Of a DNA stretch of 64,000 nt, positions 8,954-18,006 are shown one piece after another. Source of the DNA: Streptomyces sp. B21-083 (GTDB taxonomy: Bacteria; Actinomycetota; Actinomycetes; Streptomycetales; Streptomycetaceae); NCBI RefSeq assembly GCF_036898825.1, contig NZ_JARUND010000001.1, forward strand, positions 558,001-622,000, given 5' to 3'. The translations under genes were made by a program, and so were the position numbers. Within the stretch, counting starts at the first letter, position 1, and the number at the start of each line of letters is the position of its first letter. The notes under the pieces are model-generated. The model was not told the origin of the DNA, did no database searches, and saw only the letters and a program-made list of their open reading frames with translations.

Positions 8954-9985
8954 GTGCCGTCCCCCTCACAGCCGCTGCGCAAACTGGGCTTTCTCACCAT
9001 CGGGCTGTTCGACGGCGACGATCCGCGGGCGGGGCACGAGTCGACGCTGGAGATCATCGAGCTGGGTGAGCGGCTGGGCTTCGACAGCGCGTGGCTGCGC
9101 CACCGTCATCTCCAGTACGGGATCTCCTCCCCGGTGGCCGTCCTCGCGGCGGCCTCACAGCGCACCCGCCGTGTCGAACTGGGCACCGCGGTCACCCCGT
9201 TGGGGTGGGAGAACCCGCTGCGCCTGGCGGAGGACTGGGCGACCGTCGACATCCTGTCCGGAGGGCGGCTCAACCCGGGTCTGAGTGTGGGCCCGCCGAT
9301 GAACTACGACCATGTCAAGGGTGCCCTGTACCCCGACACGGCGGACACCGAGGACTTCGGCTACCAGCGGGTCGAGCGGCTGCTTGACCACGTGCGCGGG
9401 AAGGCGGCCAGCGACTTCAGCGGGGTGCAGGGGTTCGAGGTGTTCTCGGACCGGGTGCAGCCCCATTCCCCGGGGCTCGGAAGCCGGCTGTGGTACGGCG
9501 GCGGGAGTCTGCGGTCGGCTCGGTGGGCCGGGGAACACGGTATGAACTTCCTGACCAGCAGCGTCGTGAAGGCCGAGGGGAACGAGGAGTCGCCGGACTT
9601 CGCCGAGGTCCAGCTGGCGGGCGTCCGCGCCTTCCGCGACAGTCATCCGGACGGCGAGCGGGCCCGGGTCTCCCAGGGCCTCGTCGTCATCCCCACCGAC
9701 AGCGCCTCGCCCGCGCAGCGCGCGAAGTACGAGGAGTACGCGGCGAAGCGGCTGCCGCGCACCGCGAGCCCGCAGGGTCCGGCGCGGCTGATGTTCGCGC
9801 CGGACCTCGTCGGCACCTCGGCCGAGATCGCCGAACGCCTTTACGCGCACGTCGCGTTCCAGGAGATCGACGAGGTGGCCTTCGCGCTGCCGTTCACCTT
9901 CGACCACGAGGACTACGTCCAGATCCTCAACGACATCGCGACCCGTCTCGGTCCCGCCCTGGGCTGGCGGCCGGCCGCCGACTGA
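8954..9985 (+). CDS. LLM-class flavin-dependent oxidoreductase
   Basis: 343 residues from the GTG at 8954 directly behind GGAGGAG. The N-terminus KLGFLTIGLFDGDDPRAG and the segments ERLGFDSAWLRHRHLQYG, RRVELGTAVTPLGWENPLRLAED and LSGGRLNPGLSVGP are the F420/FMN-binding bacterial luciferase-like pattern. Such enzymes oxidise diverse small organic substrates using reduced FMN or F420. The following gene is convergent, only 16 bp away. Substrate cannot be deduced. Confidence 0.9.
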   Translation: MPSPSQPLRKLGFLTIGLFDGDDPRAGHESTLEIIELGERLGFDSAWLRHRHLQYGISSPVAVLAAASQRTRRVELGTAVTPLGWENPLRLAEDWATVDILSGGRLNPGLSVGPPMNYDHVKGALYPDTADTEDFGYQRVERLLDHVRGKAASDFSGVQGFEVFSDRVQPHSPGLGSRLWYGGGSLRSARWAGEHGMNFLTSSVVKAEGNEESPDFAEVQLAGVRAFRDSHPDGERARVSQGLVVIPTDSASPAQRAKYEEYAAKRLPRTASPQGPARLMFAPDLVGTSAEIAERLYAHVAFQEIDEVAFALPFTFDHEDYVQILNDIATRLGPALGWRPAAD

Positions 9986-10001
9986 AGGCCCTGCGGGAGC
10001 C

Positions 10002-11003
10002 TCACCACCGCCCGGGTTCCGTGCCGGTGACCGCCTCCGACAGCCTGCCGTCCACCCCGGCCGGGATGTCGCCGGTCAGCATCACCCGGTGCATGACCCG
10101 GGGGTGGCCGAGGTGGGCGTTGTCGCCGGGGGCGAGGTGGATGGTGGCCCGGTTGTCCCAGAAGGCGACGCTGCCGGGCTCCCAGCGGAAACGGACCGTG
10201 TACTCGGGCCTGGTCGCCTGTTCGAGAAGCATCTCCAGGAGCAGCCGGCTCTCCGCGCGGGAGACGTCCACGATCTGCTCCAGGTAGTAGCCGTTGACGA
10301 ACAGCACCCGCTCCCCCGTCTCCGGGTGGACCCGCACCAACGGGTGCACCGAGGCGACCTGATGGTCCAGCAGATGGCGGAGGTACGCGTCGTCGCCGGG
10401 CCGCGCCTGGTAGCCGACGCCCAGCCGGTGCTCGGCCCTGAGGCCGTCCGCGAACTCCCGTACGGGCGCGGAGAGTCCGGCGTACGCGGCGGCCAGGTTG
10501 GACCAGGTGGTGTCGCCGCCGTACGGCGGTACGGTCTCGGCGCGCAGGATCGTCGCGGCGGGCGGGTCGATCCGGGCGCCGTGGTCGCAGTGCCAGCCGC
10601 GCAGCAGCGAGTGGCGGCGCCGCTCCAGCCACTCGGCGTGCTCCATGCCGTAGCGTCCGCCCAGCTCCAGGCGGTCGGCGGTGGTCTCGATCTCGGGGAA
10701 GCCGGGCGGTGAGGCGCCGCCGCGCCGCCCGAGGACGACCGGCTCGCCGAACCGGCGCGCGAAGGCGATGTGCCCGGCGTGGTCCAGCCGCTGGTCGCGG
10801 AAGAACACCACCTTCCAGCGCAGGACGGCCGCCCTGATCCCGGCGACCACGGCGCTGTCGAGGGGCTCGGTCAGATCGACTCCCGAGATCTCGGCGCCGA
10901 TATGCCCCGCGACGGGCCGCACTTCCACTCCGGCGACGTCCGTCGGCCTCAACTCCTGCTCACCCGGCTGCACTTCGCCGTTCGTGGCCCGGTCCGTCGT
11001 CAT
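10002..11003 (-). CDS. TauD/TfdA family Fe(II)/2-oxoglutarate dioxygenase
   Basis: 333 residues, ATG preceded by GGAG. The iron ligands are visible as H138 and D140 (WHCDHG) and H289 (NRATIHLAP), with R306 (VMHRVML) positioned to bind 2-oxoglutarate, the arrangement seen in taurine dioxygenase. The N-terminal GAEISGVDLTEPL motif is also characteristic. The enzyme hydroxylates a small acid or sulfonate using O2 and 2-oxoglutarate. An IclR-type regulator lies upstream on the same strand, 215 bp away, and may control it. The segment between them (11004-11218) shows no gene. Confidence 0.9.
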   Translation of the reverse strand: MTTDRATNGEVQPGEQELRPTDVAGVEVRPVAGHIGAEISGVDLTEPLDSAVVAGIRAAVLRWKVVFFRDQRLDHAGHIAFARRFGEPVVLGRRGGASPPGFPEIETTADRLELGGRYGMEHAEWLERRRHSLLRGWHCDHGARIDPPAATILRAETVPPYGGDTTWSNLAAAYAGLSAPVREFADGLRAEHRLGVGYQARPGDDAYLRHLLDHQVASVHPLVRVHPETGERVLFVNGYYLEQIVDVSRAESRLLLEMLLEQATRPEYTVRFRWEPGSVAFWDNRATIHLAPGDNAHLGHPRVMHRVMLTGDIPAGVDGRLSEAVTGTEPGRW

Positions 11004-11218
11004 GCGCACTCCGCTCGTGGTCGGTCTCGTCGGTCTCGCTGGTGAGCGTGCCAGTGTTCGACGGGCGTGGCGACCGGACGCCGGGCTCCGCCGGACGCGC
11101 GGTACGTCACCGGCTGGTCCGTGCCGCGAGTCCGGCGGAGCTTGTCGTGCGGTCGCCGAGTCGGAGCGCGGCGGCCCTGGCGGCCGGGGGCGGGGTGGCA
11201 TATGTGGGGTGGGGCTGG

Positions 11219-12007
11219 TTACGCGCCCACCCCCGCCATCCGCCGCCCCGCTGTCCGGTCGTGCTGGGAGACGGCCTCGGCCGTGGCCAGGACCAGTGGG
11301 GCCAGCCGCGACGGCTGGAGCATGTTCAGCGGGCCCACGAGTCCCACCGACGCCACCACCGTGCCGCGCGCGTCGCGCACCGGGGCCGCGATCCCTCCCC
11401 GGCCCTCGCGCAGGGTGCCGCAGGCCAGCGCGTAACCGTCGCGTCCTATCTTGGTCAGCTGATTCCGCAGGGCGGCGCCGTCGGTGGGCGTGGCGCCGGT
11501 GTACGCGCGCAGGGGGCCGGAGCAGATCTCGTCCTGCACCACGGCACCCGCGTTCGCCAGCAGCACCAGACCCGCTGCGGTGGCGTGCAGAGGGAGCCGG
11601 CACCCGGGGGCGCCCCAATGCGCCGTGAGGACGGGGTCGTTGGAGACGAAGGACAGGCAGACGGTCTCCGTTCCGTCGCGCAGCGCGAGGACCGCCGCGC
11701 CGCCACTCCGGCTGTGGAGCTCCACGAGGTGGGCCTGTGCCACCTCGGCCAGGCCCGCGTACCGGGGGGCCAGTGTCGCTGTCTCCCACAGTCTCAGGCC
11801 GATGCTGTAGCCGCCGTCCTCTCCTCGTTCCAGTGCGCCCCAGCCATGGAGCTTGTTGACGATGCGATGGACCGTGGCGACCGGGAGGCCGGAGCGTCGG
11901 CTGATGTCACTCAGCGTCAGGGTGCGGTTGTCACGGTCGAAGACGCCGAGGATGCTGAGCGTGCGGTCGACAACGGAGCGCTCGGGGGCGCCGGGGTAGG
12001 TGGTCAT
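11219..12007 (-). CDS. IclR family transcriptional regulator
   Basis: 262 residues. An N-terminal winged helix (SVVDRTLSILGVFDRDNRTL..., SGLPVATVHRIVNKL, residues 10-70) is followed by the IclR effector domain (residues 75-255) with GRGGIAAPVRDARGTVVASVGLVGP, the typical C-terminal signature. It lies upstream of the TauD-type gene on the same strand and is divergent from the AraC-type gene, with 135 bp between. A short palindrome CACATCATGTG at 12031-12041 sits just upstream of its start and could be part of a binding site. Effector unknown. Confidence 0.9.
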   Translation of the reverse strand: MTTYPGAPERSVVDRTLSILGVFDRDNRTLTLSDISRRSGLPVATVHRIVNKLHGWGALERGEDGGYSIGLRLWETATLAPRYAGLAEVAQAHLVELHSRSGGAAVLALRDGTETVCLSFVSNDPVLTAHWGAPGCRLPLHATAAGLVLLANAGAVVQDEICSGPLRAYTGATPTDGAALRNQLTKIGRDGYALACGTLREGRGGIAAPVRDARGTVVASVGLVGPLNMLQPSRLAPLVLATAEAVSQHDRTAGRRMAGVGA

Positions 12008-12142
12008 CCCGTGTACTTCCCTTCACCTGCACATCATGTGGGGACGATTACTCGTGCATGCGCCAGGAGTGATCTGGCTACGGGGGCCACGCCTATCATT
12101 GATTTTTAAAGAAGATTGAGAAAGGTCGATTCCGGAACGCTC

Positions 12143-13036
12143 ATGGTCGATTTCGCTTCGTTACCGATCGCTGTGGTCCCGTACACCCCCACGAACAGAC
12201 CCGGGGTCGGCCTGGCCATGGCCCCGCTCAGCGAGGTGCGCAAGAAGCTCCCCATGAACTTCGTCAGCACTCCCCACCGGCTCGCCTTCCACCAGCTCGT
12301 GCTGGTCGAAGCGGGGGCCGGAGACTTCACCATCGACTCCACGCGATACGCGTGCCGCACGGGCTCCCTGCTGTGGATCCGGCCGAACCAGGTGATCCGG
12401 TTCGCCTCACCGATGCAGATGGAAGCTCGGCTCGTCATGTTCACCGAGACATTTCCGTTGCGGCTGCGCGCCCACATGGGAGTGCTCGACGATGTCCTGC
12501 GTCCCTCTCACTGGCAGCTCAGCGACGACGAACTGGCCGGCTTCGGGCGGGTGCTGGCTTTGATGCAGGAGGAGTTCGAGCGGCCCGACCAGGGCCTGGG
12601 CGAGGACATCCTCAAGCATCTGCTGGCGGTCGCCCTGATGCACATCGACCAGATGTGCCGCAGCCAGCGCCATGATCTGCGGCACGCCGACAGCCTCTCC
12701 GGCGAGAACGGCGAGCTTTTCCTGCGTTTCCGGCGCGAGTTGGAGGCCTCCTACCGCACGACCCGGCTGGTGGAGGACTACGCCGCCGCGCTCAACTGCA
12801 CGCCCCGCACCCTGTCCCGGGCCTGTCGCATCGTCGCCGGCACCTCCACCAAGGACCTGATCGACGCCCGCGTCGCCCTGGAGGCGAAACGGCTGCTGGT
12901 CCACACGGATCTGCCCGTCGGGGCCATCGCCCGCCAACTCGGGTTCACCGAAGTCACGAACTTCGGCAAGTTCTTCGTACGCCGGGTGAACATGACGCCC
13001 GGCACATTCCGGCGCACTGACGATTCACAGAACTAG
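12143..13036 (+). CDS. AraC family transcriptional regulator
   Basis: 297 residues from the ATG at 12143. The N-terminal half (to about residue 110) is a cupin-like sensing domain (HQLVLVEAGAGDFTIDSTRY, TGSLLWIRPNQVIRFA). The C-terminal 100 residues carry two helix-turn-helix motifs (VEDYAAALNCTPRTLSRACR and PVGAIARQLGFTEVTNFGKF) with the family ending RRVNMTPGTFRR. It is divergent from the IclR gene. An upstream in-frame TTG at 12116 is an alternative start. Target genes are not evident; the downstream 790 bp hold only a decayed gene and then the cupin gene. Confidence 0.9.
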   Translation: MVDFASLPIAVVPYTPTNRPGVGLAMAPLSEVRKKLPMNFVSTPHRLAFHQLVLVEAGAGDFTIDSTRYACRTGSLLWIRPNQVIRFASPMQMEARLVMFTETFPLRLRAHMGVLDDVLRPSHWQLSDDELAGFGRVLALMQEEFERPDQGLGEDILKHLLAVALMHIDQMCRSQRHDLRHADSLSGENGELFLRFRRELEASYRTTRLVEDYAAALNCTPRTLSRACRIVAGTSTKDLIDARVALEAKRLLVHTDLPVGAIARQLGFTEVTNFGKFFVRRVNMTPGTFRRTDDSQN

Positions 13037-13357
13037 CGTCGGCACCGTAGTCCCCGGCCAGGGCCCGTAGGGACCGCTCGCGAGGCCCAGGACCGGCTGA
13101 TCGAGGAGAGCGCCCCACCGGATGAGCGTGGCGACGGGGGGCGAGATCTGGCCCGAGGTGTACTCCGACGAACTCGACGTCGCCTCGACCCAGACACTGA
13201 TCCTCGGCTGATGTCCGCGGGACAGCGGCCCGGGCGTCCGGTACTTCTCGACGGCATCGCCCCCGTCGAGGAGTACGAACAGCCCGGCGACGCCCTGCGG
13301 CCGGCCGGTGCGGGACCGACGAGGGCCTGACCGCGGCCGCGACACCGCGACGACCGC
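13037..13357. other. Intergenic stretch without a recognisable gene
   Basis: About 320 bp after the AraC-type gene. Short open stretches on both strands have no ribosome site and no family I recognise. It leads into the decayed transporter fragment and may be further decay of the same or another gene. Confidence 0.5.
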
Positions 13358-13560
13358 CTGAACCCCGTCCGTGCCCTGCCACCGCACCGCGACCACGCGG
13401 GCAAGGCGTCCGGCGCCGACACCACCGTGCGGGAGACCGGCGGGGCTCTCGGTATCGCCGCGGGAGTTCGTGGACGGCCGCGCCCGGCGGTGCGGGTCGG
13501 CGTCGGCGTGGTGTTCGCGGACGCGTTGTGCGCGCTGGGCGTTCCGCGCGGGCCCCGGCC
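13358..13560 (+). pseudogene. Decayed C-terminus of a DHA2-type MFS drug exporter
   Basis: In one plus-strand frame the translation LNPVRALPPHRDHAGKASG, then ADTTVRETGGALGIA, matches the typical region before the last helices of EmrB/QacA-type 14-helix exporters of actinomycetes. The next conserved element, PREFVDG, is in another frame (about 13463-13483), and the reading returns to the first frame for RPAVRVGVGVVFADALCALG, the last helix. No start codon, no N-terminal half and an in-frame stop at 13328 are found, so it is a remnant. The assignment rests on motif memory, not on an alignment. Confidence 0.5.
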
Positions 13561-13822
13561 ACCGACGGGGAGACGGCGGAGGCGGAGATCGCGGCCGAGG
13601 AAGTGGTTCAGCGAACCGATGGCCGACCCCTCCCCCACACCGGTGACGCCCGCCCGGTGACGCCTGTACGGGACGGACGGGCGTCACGGACGGGGCGGTC
13701 ACCGGGTCAGACCGTTCGGGACGCCTCTCGCGTTCGTCACCGTCTCGCGGACAACCACGCTCTCGCAGGGTCACACTGAGGTGTCATGGCGCGCTCACGC
13801 TCTCACCCTCGGGGGACCCAGC

Positions 13823-14257
13823 ATGCGCAATCTGCTTCGCACCGCCACGGCCGGTGCCGTCACGGTCACGGCGGTCCTCGCCTGCGGCACGGCCCACGCC
13901 ACGCCGCCCGGACCAGGAGTGTCGGGCCGGATACTCGCCCAGACCACCATCGGCGACACCGACTACACGCTGCGGGAGGTCACCATCCCCGCCGGTCAGG
14001 CCACCGGCTGGCACTACCACGACGGCCCGCTCTACGGCCTCGTCAAGGAGGGCACCCTCAGCCACTTCGACTCCACCTGCGAGTCCGACGGCGTGTATCC
14101 GCAAGGCAGCGCCATCAGCGAACCGGCGGGGCCCGGGAACATCCACATAGGCCGGAATCTCGGCAGCACGCCCGTCGTACTCGACGTCCTGTACGTCCTG
14201 CCGCACGGCTCGCCCTTCTCGGAGGACGCGCCGAACCCCGGGTGCGCCTTCGACTGA
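13823..14257 (+). CDS. Secreted cupin-domain protein
   Basis: 144 residues from the ATG at 13823, with GGGGGA upstream. A signal peptide is clear: MRNLLRTATAGAVTVTAVLA followed by CGTAHA and a cleavage region. The mature part is a single small cupin barrel: YTLREVTIPAGQATGWHYHDG supplies metal-binding histidines, followed by YGLVKEGTLSH and VVLDVLYVLP. Such proteins bind a metal and act as small-molecule sensors, isomerases or storage proteins outside the cell; nothing here distinguishes these. Cys residues in STCESDG and NPGCAFD could form a disulfide. Confidence 0.85.
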   Translation: MRNLLRTATAGAVTVTAVLACGTAHATPPGPGVSGRILAQTTIGDTDYTLREVTIPAGQATGWHYHDGPLYGLVKEGTLSHFDSTCESDGVYPQGSAISEPAGPGNIHIGRNLGSTPVVLDVLYVLPHGSPFSEDAPNPGCAFD

Positions 14258-14263
14258 CCCGTC

Positions 14264-14305
14264 GCCGAACGAGCCACCCCACCGGGCCCCCGGGGACCAT
14301 TCGGC
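14264..14305. terminator. Possible bidirectional terminator between convergent genes
   Basis: GCCGAA at 14264-14269 pairs with TTCGGC at 14300-14305, enclosing CCCC/GGGG arms. It lies between the convergent cupin and phosphatase genes. There is no T-run, as often in this genus. Confidence 0.35.
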
Positions 14306-14340
14306 CGGCGTCGGATCGGATCTCCTGTCGCCCTGACGGT

Positions 14341-16704
14341 CTATTCCGTCGGCAACGGCTGCTCGGCCCAGATCGTCTTGCCGGTGCCCGTCTGCCGGCT
14401 GCCCCAGCGCTGGGTGAGCTGGGCGACGAGCAGCAGACCACGGCCGCCCTCGTCGTAGGCGTGCGCCCGGCGCAGGTGCGGTGAGGTGGAGCTGCCGTCG
14501 GAGACCTCGACGATGAGGGCGCGGTCACGGATCAGCCGCAGCTGGATGGGCGGCTCGCCGTACCTGATGGCGTTGGTGACCAGTTCACTGACGACGAGCT
14601 CGGTGACGAAGGCCTCCTCCTCCAGCCCCCAGGCGGCCAGTTGTTCCATGGCCGCCTGACGGGCGACCGCCACGTGCGCGGGGTCCGGCGGGACGTCCCA
14701 GGTGGCCACCCGGCCGACGCCCAGCGCGTGCGTACGGGCCAGCAGCAGGGCCACGTCGTCGCCGGGCTGTTCGGGCAGGACGGCCTTGAGGACCGCGTCG
14801 CACACGGCATCGAGCGAGGCGCCCGGCAGGTTCAGCGCGCGGCACAGCTCGGCGGTGGCATGATCGATGTCCCGGTCGCGGTCCTCGATCAGCCCGTCGG
14901 TGTAGAGGGCCAGGAGCGAGCCCTCCGGCAGTTTCAGTTCGGTCGCCTCGAAGGGCAGGCCGCCGACGCCGAGCGGCGGTCCCGCCGTCACCTCGATCAG
15001 CTCGGCGACGCCGCCGGGCGGTACGACGGCCGGCGGCGGGTGCCCGGCGGAGGCGAGGGTCAGCCGGCGCGAGACCGGGTCGTAGACGGCATAGAGGCAG
15101 GTGGCGCCCAGTTCGGCGACGTCGGCACCGTCCTCCTCGTCGGCCAGATGGGTGACCAGGTCGTCGAGGTGGGTGAGAAGCTCGTCCGGCGGCAGATCGA
15201 CGTCCGCGAGGGTCCGTACGGCCGTCCGGAGCCGTCCCATGGTCGCGGAGGACTGGATGCCGTGGCCGACGACGTCGCCGACGCAGAGGGCGACCCTGCT
15301 GCCCGACAGCGGGATGACGTCGAACCAGTCGCCGCCGATGCCGGCCACCGACCCGCAGGGCAGATAGCGGTGGGCGACCTCGACGGCCGCCTGGCCCGGC
15401 AGTCCCCGGGGCAGCAGGCTGTGCTGGAGGGCCAGCGCTGTCGTGCGCTCACGCTCGAAGCGGCGGGCGTTGTCGACACAGACGGCGGCACGGCTGGCCA
15501 GTTCCTCGGCGAGGGCGACGTCGTCCTCGGTGTAGGGGTCTGGGCGGGTGATGCGCAGGAAGACCGCGACGCCCAGGATGGTGCCGCGCGCCCGCAGCGG
15601 CACGGTGACCATGGAGTGGACACCCTTGCGGTACGGGCGGCCGACGGGCTCGCGGGCGTTGCGCTCCGCCACCCACTCGTCGAACGCCCGCTCGCCGACC
15701 CGCCCGCGCAGCGCCCGGCCCTCCGCCATCGCCCGCACGGGCGCGGTGAACGGCAGGTAGGTGTCCTTCGCCCCCAACGGAACGACAGCCTCCGGCGTGC
15801 CCTCGGTGACGGAGCCGTGAGCCACACGGTGCAGGACGACCTCCTCGTCCGACGCCGCCTGGGGTTCGTCCGCGCCGAGCACCCAGTCGAGCAGGTCGAC
15901 GCTGACGAAGTCGGCGAACCGGGGCACGACCAGTTCGACGAGTTCCTCCGCGGTACGGACGACGTCGAGGGTGGTTCCGATGGCGGCTGCCGCCTCGTTG
16001 AGCAGGGCGAGCCGCCGCCGCGCCCAGTGCTGGTCACTGCTGTCGAACGCGGCGATGCCCACCGAGGTGACGGCGCCCAGGTCGTCGCGCACCGGCCACA
16101 TCTCGATGCTCCACGCGTGTTCCCTGCCGCTGGCCGCGTCCTTGCCGAAGGACTCGTAGCGCACGGGGACGCCGGTGCGGGCGACCTCGCGGAGGTTGAG
16201 CAGGAAGCCCTGGCTGGTCCGGTCGTCGGGAACGATGTCGCCGTAGAGCCGTCCGACGAGGGCCTGCTCCTCGACGCCCATCAGGTCGCAGGCGGAGTCG
16301 TTGAGCCAGGTGTAGCGCTGGTCGGTGTCGAAGGCGGACATCGACACGGAGGCCTGCCGGATGGCCCGCTCCAGCGGGGCGGGCGCCGGCGCGACCGGCT
16401 GCGGACCGGGCGCCGCCGGTTCGGGGAGAGCGGTGACGATATATCCCCGCGTGTCGCCGTTCTCGTCCTGCACGGGGCACGCGCTGACGGCGCGTTCGAC
16501 TCGGCGGCCGTCCCGGTGGCGGAGTGCGACCACGCCCGCCAGCTCGGTCATCGCTGTCGGCGTCGGGTCCTCCGCGAGGAGTTCGGCGGCCGGACGGCCG
16601 ACGACGGCCTCGGCCGTGTGTCCCGTCAACCGCCGGGCACCCTCGCTCCACCCCGTCACCATGCCTCGGGCATCGATGATCACCGCGGCGGCGACTTGTT
16701 TCAT
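14341..16704 (-). CDS. PAS-PAS-GAF-SpoIIE phosphatase with HATPase (anti-sigma kinase-like) domain
   Basis: 787 residues if started at the ATG at 16704; an ATG at 16737 adds 11 residues. Domains in order: PAS (about 1-95, with TGWSEGARRLTGHTAEAVVG), a proline/alanine linker, a second PAS (about 110-215), GAF (about 230-415, RFADFVSVDLLDWVLG), a PP2C/SpoIIE phosphatase (about 430-640, AGIGGDWFDVIPLSG, LYTDGLIEDRDRD) and a C-terminal HATPase resembling RsbW (about 660-787, VVSELVTNAIRYG). Such proteins dephosphorylate STAS anti-anti-sigma factors and may phosphorylate them through the HATPase, switching SigB/F-type sigma factors. A sigma factor of that class lies at 22728-23588, but no STAS gene is visible, so a link is inference. 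Confidence 0.9.
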   Translation of the reverse strand: MKQVAAAVIIDARGMVTGWSEGARRLTGHTAEAVVGRPAAELLAEDPTPTAMTELAGVVALRHRDGRRVERAVSACPVQDENGDTRGYIVTALPEPAAPGPQPVAPAPAPLERAIRQASVSMSAFDTDQRYTWLNDSACDLMGVEEQALVGRLYGDIVPDDRTSQGFLLNLREVARTGVPVRYESFGKDAASGREHAWSIEMWPVRDDLGAVTSVGIAAFDSSDQHWARRRLALLNEAAAAIGTTLDVVRTAEELVELVVPRFADFVSVDLLDWVLGADEPQAASDEEVVLHRVAHGSVTEGTPEAVVPLGAKDTYLPFTAPVRAMAEGRALRGRVGERAFDEWVAERNAREPVGRPYRKGVHSMVTVPLRARGTILGVAVFLRITRPDPYTEDDVALAEELASRAAVCVDNARRFERERTTALALQHSLLPRGLPGQAAVEVAHRYLPCGSVAGIGGDWFDVIPLSGSRVALCVGDVVGHGIQSSATMGRLRTAVRTLADVDLPPDELLTHLDDLVTHLADEEDGADVAELGATCLYAVYDPVSRRLTLASAGHPPPAVVPPGGVAELIEVTAGPPLGVGGLPFEATELKLPEGSLLALYTDGLIEDRDRDIDHATAELCRALNLPGASLDAVCDAVLKAVLPEQPGDDVALLLARTHALGVGRVATWDVPPDPAHVAVARQAAMEQLAAWGLEEEAFVTELVVSELVTNAIRYGEPPIQLRLIRDRALIVEVSDGSSTSPHLRRAHAYDEGGRGLLLVAQLTQRWGSRQTGTGKTIWAEQPLPTE

Positions 16705-16818
16705 ACGCCCCAGGATGGTCCCTGGACCCCGGGGCATCAACCCCGACGGCCCACCTCGGCACGGCGATCCCGCCGAGCCGCCCCTCTGTGGGGCGGCCGG
16801 GCACGGGTGGGGCGGACG

Positions 16819-17283
16819 TCAGCCCTGGTGGGCGCGGAGCGCGGCGAGAGCACGGTCCGCGTGGGTGTTCATCCGCAGCTCGCTCGACACGACCTCCAGA
16901 ACCGTCCGGTCCTCGGCTATGACGAAGGTGACCCGCTTGGTGGGCATCATCGAGAACCCGCGCTTCACCCCGAACAGCTCACGGACCGTTCCGTCGGCGT
17001 CCGACAGCAGCGGCATGCCGAGCGTGTGGCTCTGCGCGAACTCCTGCTGACGGTCGACGGAGTCCCCACTGATCCCGACCGGCCGCGCGCCGACAGCGGC
17101 GAACTCGGCGGCCAGGTCCCGGAAGTGACAGGCCTCGGCCGTGCAGCCGGGTGTAAGGGCCGCGGGATAGAAGAAGAGGACGATCGGCCCCTCCGTGAGC
17201 AGTTCGGACAGCCGACGCGGCGCTCCGCTCTCGTCGGGCAGTTCGAAGTCCTCGATCTTGTCGCCGACGTTCACCTTTGTCAT
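16819..17283 (-). CDS. Peroxiredoxin (BCP/AhpC-TSA family)
   Basis: 154 residues. The peroxidatic cysteine is C47 in LTPGCTAEAC, with a second cysteine at C52, the spacing of atypical two-Cys bacterioferritin-comigratory-type enzymes. It reduces hydroperoxides with electrons from thioredoxin. The start overlaps the stop of the upstream DoxX gene (ATGA), so the two form a coupled pair, a common redox-defence arrangement of a membrane DoxX and a thiol peroxidase. Normal length for the family. Confidence 0.93.
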   Translation of the reverse strand: MTKVNVGDKIEDFELPDESGAPRRLSELLTEGPIVLFFYPAALTPGCTAEACHFRDLAAEFAAVGARPVGISGDSVDRQQEFAQSHTLGMPLLSDADGTVRELFGVKRGFSMMPTKRVTFVIAEDRTVLEVVSSELRMNTHADRALAALRAHQG

Positions 17284-17660
17284 GACCGGCCTTCTCCGTT
17301 CTTCGCGACACTGCGTGCCCACAGGACGAGCGGCACCTGGAGCGGCAACCGCCCGATGGCACCGGCCCGCAGGGCGGCGGGCCTGCCACGCCAGTCGACG
17401 GCCATCTTCACGTTGGCCGGGAACACCCCGACGAAGAAGCCCGCCGTGGCCAGGGCGGCGACCCGCCGGGTACGCGGCAGCGCGATCCCGGCCGCGAGCG
17501 CGAGTTCGGCGGCGCCACTGGCGTACGTCCAGGTCCTGGGCGTACCCGGCAGCGCGCGCGGCACGATCGCGTCGAACGTGCGGGGCGCCACGAAGTGGCT
17601 GACGCCGGCGGCGGCCAGCAGACCGGCGAGCAGCAGGGGTGAGCGTTGGGACCGGGGCAC
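17280..17660 (-). CDS. DoxX-like membrane protein
   Basis: 126 residues with four hydrophobic segments; GTG start with an ideal AGGAGGAA site. The pattern SPLLLAGLLAAAGVSHFVAPRTFDAIVPRALPG and YASGAAELALAAGIALP is that of small DoxX/DoxD-type proteins. It is translationally coupled to the peroxiredoxin downstream. DoxX proteins in actinobacteria have been linked to thiol/oxidative stress resistance at the membrane; the same role is inferred here. An inverted repeat at 17694-17712 sits 34 bp upstream of its start. Confidence 0.85.
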   Translation of the reverse strand: MPRSQRSPLLLAGLLAAAGVSHFVAPRTFDAIVPRALPGTPRTWTYASGAAELALAAGIALPRTRRVAALATAGFFVGVFPANVKMAVDWRGRPAALRAGAIGRLPLQVPLVLWARSVAKNGEGRS

Positions 17661-17693
17661 GCTTCCTCCTCGGATGGTGTGCCGGGCGATCCT

Positions 17694-17712
17694 ACTGGAC
17701 GGTAAATCCAGT
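17694..17712 (-). promoter_or_regulatory. Inverted repeat before doxX-peroxiredoxin pair
   Basis: ACTGGA-CGGTAAA-TCCAGT, six-base perfect arms with a 7-base spacer, 34 bp upstream of the GTG of the DoxX gene. The placement suits a repressor or activator site. No intact regulator gene adjoins it, though a MarR-like fragment lies upstream. Confidence 0.4.
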
Positions 17713-18006
17713 TCGAGAGCCGGGTGTTCCCCTCTCCCGGGTGATCAGTCACGGGCTCGCCACGGTCGCCGAAAGTTCCCGGCCACTGCCGTACGAGGGC
17801 CGCGTCGGCCGCGAGGAAACCCTCCCCGGCATCGCGTCGCCCGGCGCGGGGAACCGGGTGCGCTCCCGCACGGTGGACGGCCGGCCGGGCGCCCCGGTTC
17901 TCTTGCGGCCGGAACCGGTCGGCACACGGTCGAACTGCCGCTCGACGGGGAGTGACCGATCGCACGAGAACGCGTTGCGACACGGCACGAGGTGCCGCGT
18001 CAGGCG
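17713..18006. other. Intergenic stretch without a recognisable gene
   Basis: No open frame here has a ribosome site or family resemblance. It holds the upstream region of the DoxX/peroxiredoxin pair. Confidence 0.4.

Noticed and set aside
14641..17955. Open plus-strand frame of about 1100 codons
   Set aside because: It lies antisense to the phosphatase and peroxiredoxin genes; composition is Gly/Arg/Asp-rich without any domain, a codon-bias shadow of GC-rich DNA.
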